DNA of 25,180 bases, from NCBI GenBank assembly GCA_964453155.1, contig CAYVQU010000067.1, positions 1 through 25,180 of the forward strand, given 5' to 3'. The position numbers and the translations under genes were made by a program. This stretch comes from CAYVQU01 sp964453155. Lineage in GTDB: Bacteria > Chloroflexota > Anaerolineae > Anaerolineales > UBA11858. Under the pieces are notes generated by a model. That model saw only the letters and a program-made list of their open reading frames with translations. It made no database searches and was not told the origin of the DNA. Below are positions 22,563 through 25,180 of this stretch, in pieces; position 1 is the stretch's first letter; each line of letters opens with the position of its first letter.

Positions 22563-23630
22563 ATGTCTACGACATCCAAAGAACGGGTATTGACCACCTT
22601 CAATTATGAAGAGCCGGATCACGTCCCGGCCTGGTTGGGGGCCTCGCCTGAATTTCGCGAGTTGATGCGAGTCCATCTGGGTTTACCCGATGATGAGAGT
22701 CTCTCACAATGGGTGGGGGATGATTTTCGGCGGGTGTTTGCCAGCTATGCCGGACCCGATGAGTTCAGCCCGGTGGCGAATCTAAAATACGAAGGGGCCA
22801 CCTATCGCACCCCGTTCGGAGTTGAACGCCATGGCTACGGTTATGGGATGCCCATGAATCGCCCGCTCAAAGATGCCACGACCTTGGCCGAAATCCATGA
22901 TTACGCCTGGCCGGACCCGGCCTGGATGGATGTCTCGCATATTCGGGATGAAGTTCTATCTTATGACGGTAAATACGCTATTTTAGGCGGTGACTGGTCC
23001 CCCTACTGGCACGATGCCCTCGATTTGATGAGTTTTACCAACCTGAGCTATCGGATGTACGATGCCCCCGAATTGGTCGATGCCCTACTGGAGCATATCA
23101 CTGACTATTACTTCGGCGTCAGCCAACGCGTTTTCGAAGCCGCCGCCGATGTGATTGACATTTTCTTCATCGGTAACGATTTTGGCGGGCAAACCGGCCC
23201 CCTCATCAGCGAGAAAATTTTCCGCCGTTTTTTCCTCCCTCACCTCAAACGGCTGATTGACCTCGGGCATGATTATGACCTCAAAGTCCTGATGCACTGT
23301 TGTGGCGGTTTCGCCCCCTTGATTCCGGCCATGATCGAAGCCGGTTTAGACGGCATCCAGGCCCTCCAACCAACCTGTAAAGGTATGAATCCCGCCGACC
23401 TCAAGTCCGAGTTTGGTGACCAGATTGTCCTGATGGGCGGCGTCGACACTCAACTATTGATCGAAGGCACCCCTGGCCAAGCTCGGACGGAAACCAAAAA
23501 AGTCATTGATATTATGAAGTCAGGTGGTGGTTACATTTGCTCCCCCAGCCACGACTACCTGCTCCCCGAAACCCCGGTCGAGAATGTCGTGGCCCACTAC
23601 GAAGCCATCAAGGATTTTGGCAGATACTAA
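22563..23630 (+). CDS. UroD-like corrinoid methyltransferase (second in operon)
   Basis: A 355-aa UroD-superfamily protein. It opens with KERVLTTFNYEEPDHVPAWLGA. Mid-protein it has NDFGGQTGPLISEKIFRRFFLPHLKRLIDLG, a common block in this family. The metal motif is H245-C-C247 in LMHCCGGFAPL, and the later loop is LMGGVDTQ without a third cysteine. AAGGAG precedes the ATG. It is only moderately similar to the preceding gene product, so the two probably have different partners or substrates. It may be the substrate-specific or the acceptor-specific methyltransferase; sequence alone does not tell which. Confidence 0.87.
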   Translation: MSTTSKERVLTTFNYEEPDHVPAWLGASPEFRELMRVHLGLPDDESLSQWVGDDFRRVFASYAGPDEFSPVANLKYEGATYRTPFGVERHGYGYGMPMNRPLKDATTLAEIHDYAWPDPAWMDVSHIRDEVLSYDGKYAILGGDWSPYWHDALDLMSFTNLSYRMYDAPELVDALLEHITDYYFGVSQRVFEAAADVIDIFFIGNDFGGQTGPLISEKIFRRFFLPHLKRLIDLGHDYDLKVLMHCCGGFAPLIPAMIEAGLDGIQALQPTCKGMNPADLKSEFGDQIVLMGGVDTQLLIEGTPGQARTETKKVIDIMKSGGGYICSPSHDYLLPETPVENVVAHYEAIKDFGRY

Positions 23631-23638
23631 CAATTTAA

Positions 23639-23717
23639 CGTCATTACGAGCGGAGCGAAGCAATCTGAGTGACTATCTCGGAGATTGCTTCGGCGATAAA
23701 ACTGCCTCGCAATGACG
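23639..23717. repeat. 79-bp palindromic intergenic repeat before the mutarotase gene
   Basis: Ends CGTCATTACGAG (23639-23650) and CTCGCAATGACG (23706-23717) are complementary except for one base. Inside, CGAAGCAATCT (23656-23666) pairs perfectly with AGATTGCTTCG (23682-23692). This GTCATTGCGAG...GAAGCAATC pattern is a known type of dispersed repeat in many bacterial genomes. It sits within the operon and ends 25 bp before the next start. Confidence 0.75.
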
Positions 23718-23742
23718 CAATTACCCCAAAAGGAGAAGCCCC

Positions 23743-24066
23743 ATGAAACGATTTGGTCAAGTGATCGGTGTCAAAGCCGAAACCCTCGATGAATATATCA
23801 AATATCATGCCGATGTCTGGCCTGAAATTCTCAGCATGATCACCGAATGCAATATTCGCAACTATTCGATTTTCTATAAAGATGGACTGCTGTTCGCCTA
23901 TTTCGAATATGTGGGCACCGATTTTGATGCTGACATGGCCAAAATGGCGGCGGATCCCAAAACCCAGGAGTGGTGGGACATCATGATGCCCATGCAAGCC
24001 CCCCTGGAAACCCGCGATGAAGGCGAGTGGTGGGCCACAATGGAAGAGGTCTTCCACACGGATTAA
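23743..24066 (+). CDS. L-rhamnose mutarotase family protein (RhaM-like)
   Basis: A 107-aa protein of the RhaM family, which interconverts the alpha and beta anomers of L-rhamnose (or a related deoxysugar) in the cytoplasm. MKRFGQVIGVKAETLDEYIKYHADVWPEI matches the family opening, with His22 at the position of the catalytic histidine in E. coli RhaM. The C-terminal part (MMPMQAPL...WWATMEEVFHTD) keeps the family's late Trp, Glu and Phe-His pattern. AAAAGGAG precedes the ATG. Its presence among corrinoid methyltransferases is odd. It suggests that a free sugar, perhaps a 6-deoxysugar, is a substrate or product of the operon. The exact sugar is uncertain. Confidence 0.88.
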   Translation: MKRFGQVIGVKAETLDEYIKYHADVWPEILSMITECNIRNYSIFYKDGLLFAYFEYVGTDFDADMAKMAADPKTQEWWDIMMPMQAPLETRDEGEWWATMEEVFHTD

Positions 24067-24068
24067 GT

Positions 24069-24117
24069 GTTGTGCGGTTTGGTGTTTTGGGCAAGACTAA
24101 TTGATTTACCGCACAAC
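24069..24117. repeat. GTTGTGCGG hairpin, copy 2
   Basis: GTTGTGCGGT (24069-24078) pairs with ACCGCACAAC (24108-24117), three bases after the mutarotase stop. The arms match the element at 10471-10519 but the loops differ, which fits selection or mobility of the arms. No T-run follows. Confidence 0.6.
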
Positions 24118-24121
24118 CTAA

Positions 24122-24173
24122 GCAAATGCTGGATCAACAAGAATTTCAAACGAAAATGATTTCTGGCATTTGC
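24122..24173 (+). promoter_or_regulatory. Inverted repeat abutting the ribosome site of the last gene
   Basis: GCAAATGC (24122-24129) and GCATTTGC (24166-24173) are perfectly complementary, and AGGAG follows at once (24174-24178). The stem would sit beside the ribosome site, much like the hairpin at 7047-7094. It is short and AT-rich, so it may be incidental. Confidence 0.35.
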
Positions 24174-24187
24174 AGGAGATAGCACTT

Positions 24188-25180
24188 ATGGAAAGAACAG
24201 CCAACTGTCTAAAAAAATTAGAGCGGATGAACAAAGCGCTCAACCATGAAGAACCCGATCGCGTTCCGGTTAGTGACTTTTTCTGGGGCAGTTTCCTGGA
24301 ACGCTGGCGCACAGAGAAAGGTCTACCCGACGATACTGACATTTATACCTACTACGACCTCGATTGGATCGTCACCGTCCCTAATCTGGACCCCCATATC
24401 AAGCCCTTCGAAGTCATCAAAGAGACCGATGAAGAAGTTGTCGTGCGGACCGGTTTCGAGGCGATTTTACGTAAGAAATTCGCTGACCCGATGCCCGAAT
24501 TCATCGCGTTCGAGACCGATACCATCGAAAAAGTCGAAGCCTTCGAGCTAGATGATCCGGCCGATCCCCGCCGGTTCTTCGAGGGCGGTGACAATCAGAT
24601 CGGCGGTGTCGGTGACGGCTATGCCCGCGACCTGCCCCCCTGGATTGATGGTGTTAAAGCCCTGCACCCGAACATCCCGGTGTATGGCAGCGTGTGCGAA
24701 GCCAACGAGTATTTGACCCGCATCGTCGGCCCCGAAAACTTCTTGCTGTGGATCGCCATGTATCCCGAAAAGATGGGCAAATTTATCACCAAACTGAATG
24801 CTTGGTCGTTGGAAATTCTCAAGGCCCAAATCAAAGCCGCGGATGGATTAATCGACGGCATTGTGATTTGGGGCGATGTGGCCTACCGCAAAGACGTCTT
24901 CTTTGCCCCCGATTACTGGCGTAAATATTACAAACCCGGCCTAAAAGCCATGGTCGATTACTGCCATGAAAACAATCTCCCGGTCATCTACCACGGTTGC
25001 GGCAACGTCAAGAAGATCTTTGCCGATTATATCGACGTTGGCATCGATGCCTACAACCCCCTCGAATCCAAAGCTGGGCTGGACGTGGTTGACCTCCGCC
25101 GGGAATACGGTCATCAGATCGGGTTCTGTGGCAATATGGATGTCCTCGATTGGGCCCACAAAGACTTGGATGAACTCAAA
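24188..25180 (+). CDS. UroD-like corrinoid methyltransferase (third in operon), 3' end cut off
   Basis: The reading frame stays open from ATG 24188 for 331 codons to the window edge, so the protein is incomplete at its C-terminus. AGGAG lies 9 nt before the ATG. The start, RMNKALNHEEPDRVPVSDFFWG, is typical of UroD-like methyltransferases. A motif H269-G-C271 in IYHGCGNVKKIF and C314 in GFCGNMDVLDW give the full His-x-Cys...Cys zinc pattern known from MtaA/MtbA. This is therefore the best candidate in the window for a true zinc methyltransferase. VIWGDVAYRKDVFFAPDYWRKYYKPGLKAM is the usual mid-barrel block. It follows the mutarotase in the same operon. More operon genes probably lie beyond the edge. 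Confidence 0.87.
   Translation, partial: MERTANCLKKLERMNKALNHEEPDRVPVSDFFWGSFLERWRTEKGLPDDTDIYTYYDLDWIVTVPNLDPHIKPFEVIKETDEEVVVRTGFEAILRKKFADPMPEFIAFETDTIEKVEAFELDDPADPRRFFEGGDNQIGGVGDGYARDLPPWIDGVKALHPNIPVYGSVCEANEYLTRIVGPENFLLWIAMYPEKMGKFITKLNAWSLEILKAQIKAADGLIDGIVIWGDVAYRKDVFFAPDYWRKYYKPGLKAMVDYCHENNLPVIYHGCGNVKKIFADYIDVGIDAYNPLESKAGLDVVDLRREYGHQIGFCGNMDVLDWAHKDLDELK

Noticed and set aside
23639..23717. A CRISPR or tRNA-like interpretation of the intergenic palindrome
   Set aside because: There is a single hairpin with no repeat-spacer series, no cloverleaf and no CCA end. It matches a dispersed palindromic repeat.
12806..25180. Haem biosynthesis (HemE) as the role of the UroD-like proteins
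   Set aside because: Four divergent copies, sugar and corrinoid neighbours, and HxC metal motifs in three of them do not fit HemE. No other tetrapyrrole gene is present.

Overview
The window looks like a carbohydrate-utilisation island from a mesophilic, probably anaerobic, member of the Chloroflexota (Anaerolineae-like). This is an inference. It rests on the 7TM-type sensor kinases, the lipoprotein sugar-binding protein with a long Ala/Glu linker, the many LacI regulators beside sugar genes, the abundance of uroporphyrinogen-decarboxylase-like (UroD-like) methyltransferases, and intergenic palindromes that resemble repeats of that group. No rRNA, tRNA, CRISPR array or transposase is visible.

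Layout. (1) 1-5378, minus strand: two sensor histidine kinases and one NarL-type response regulator, joined by 4-nt overlaps. The two kinases have nearly identical catalytic halves behind different sensor heads. (2) 5849-6841: a LacI regulator with a textbook promoter and two identical palindromic operators. (3) 7116-13969: a probable operon of sugar-binding lipoprotein, two MalF/MalG-type permeases (no ATPase), a GH31 alpha-glycosidase and a UroD-like protein without the usual His-x-Cys metal motif, closed by an intrinsic terminator at 14002-14035. (4) 14147-17992: a LacI regulator with a perfect 32-bp operator palindrome, then a GDP-mannose 3,5-epimerase-like enzyme, a compact GHMP-type sugar kinase and a tandem-domain nucleotidyltransferase. 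One 12-bp copy of the operator lies before the epimerase. Together they look like an unassigned sugar kinase/NDP-sugar/epimerase pathway. (5) 18160-20550: two closely related LacI paralogues, each with its own promoter and the same doublet operator layout. (6) 20608 to the right edge: a B12-binding corrinoid protein, two UroD-like methyltransferases, an L-rhamnose mutarotase-family protein and a third UroD-like methyltransferase cut by the window edge, with a single operator-like site in front.

Working model (inference). The island imports and hydrolyses an oligosaccharide, and the right-hand operon moves methyl groups through a corrinoid protein. LacI regulators, which normally sense sugars, appear to control this corrinoid/UroD operon, and it contains a deoxysugar mutarotase. 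Anaerobic O-demethylation of methylated sugars (for example O-methyl-rhamnose or O-methyl-fucose) is therefore the most interesting reading. No corrinoid reactivase (RamA-like) or MtrH-like tetrahydrofolate methyltransferase is present, so the system would have to be completed elsewhere.

The spaces between genes are unusually rich in hairpin-forming palindromes of at least six types, several of them present in two copies in the window.
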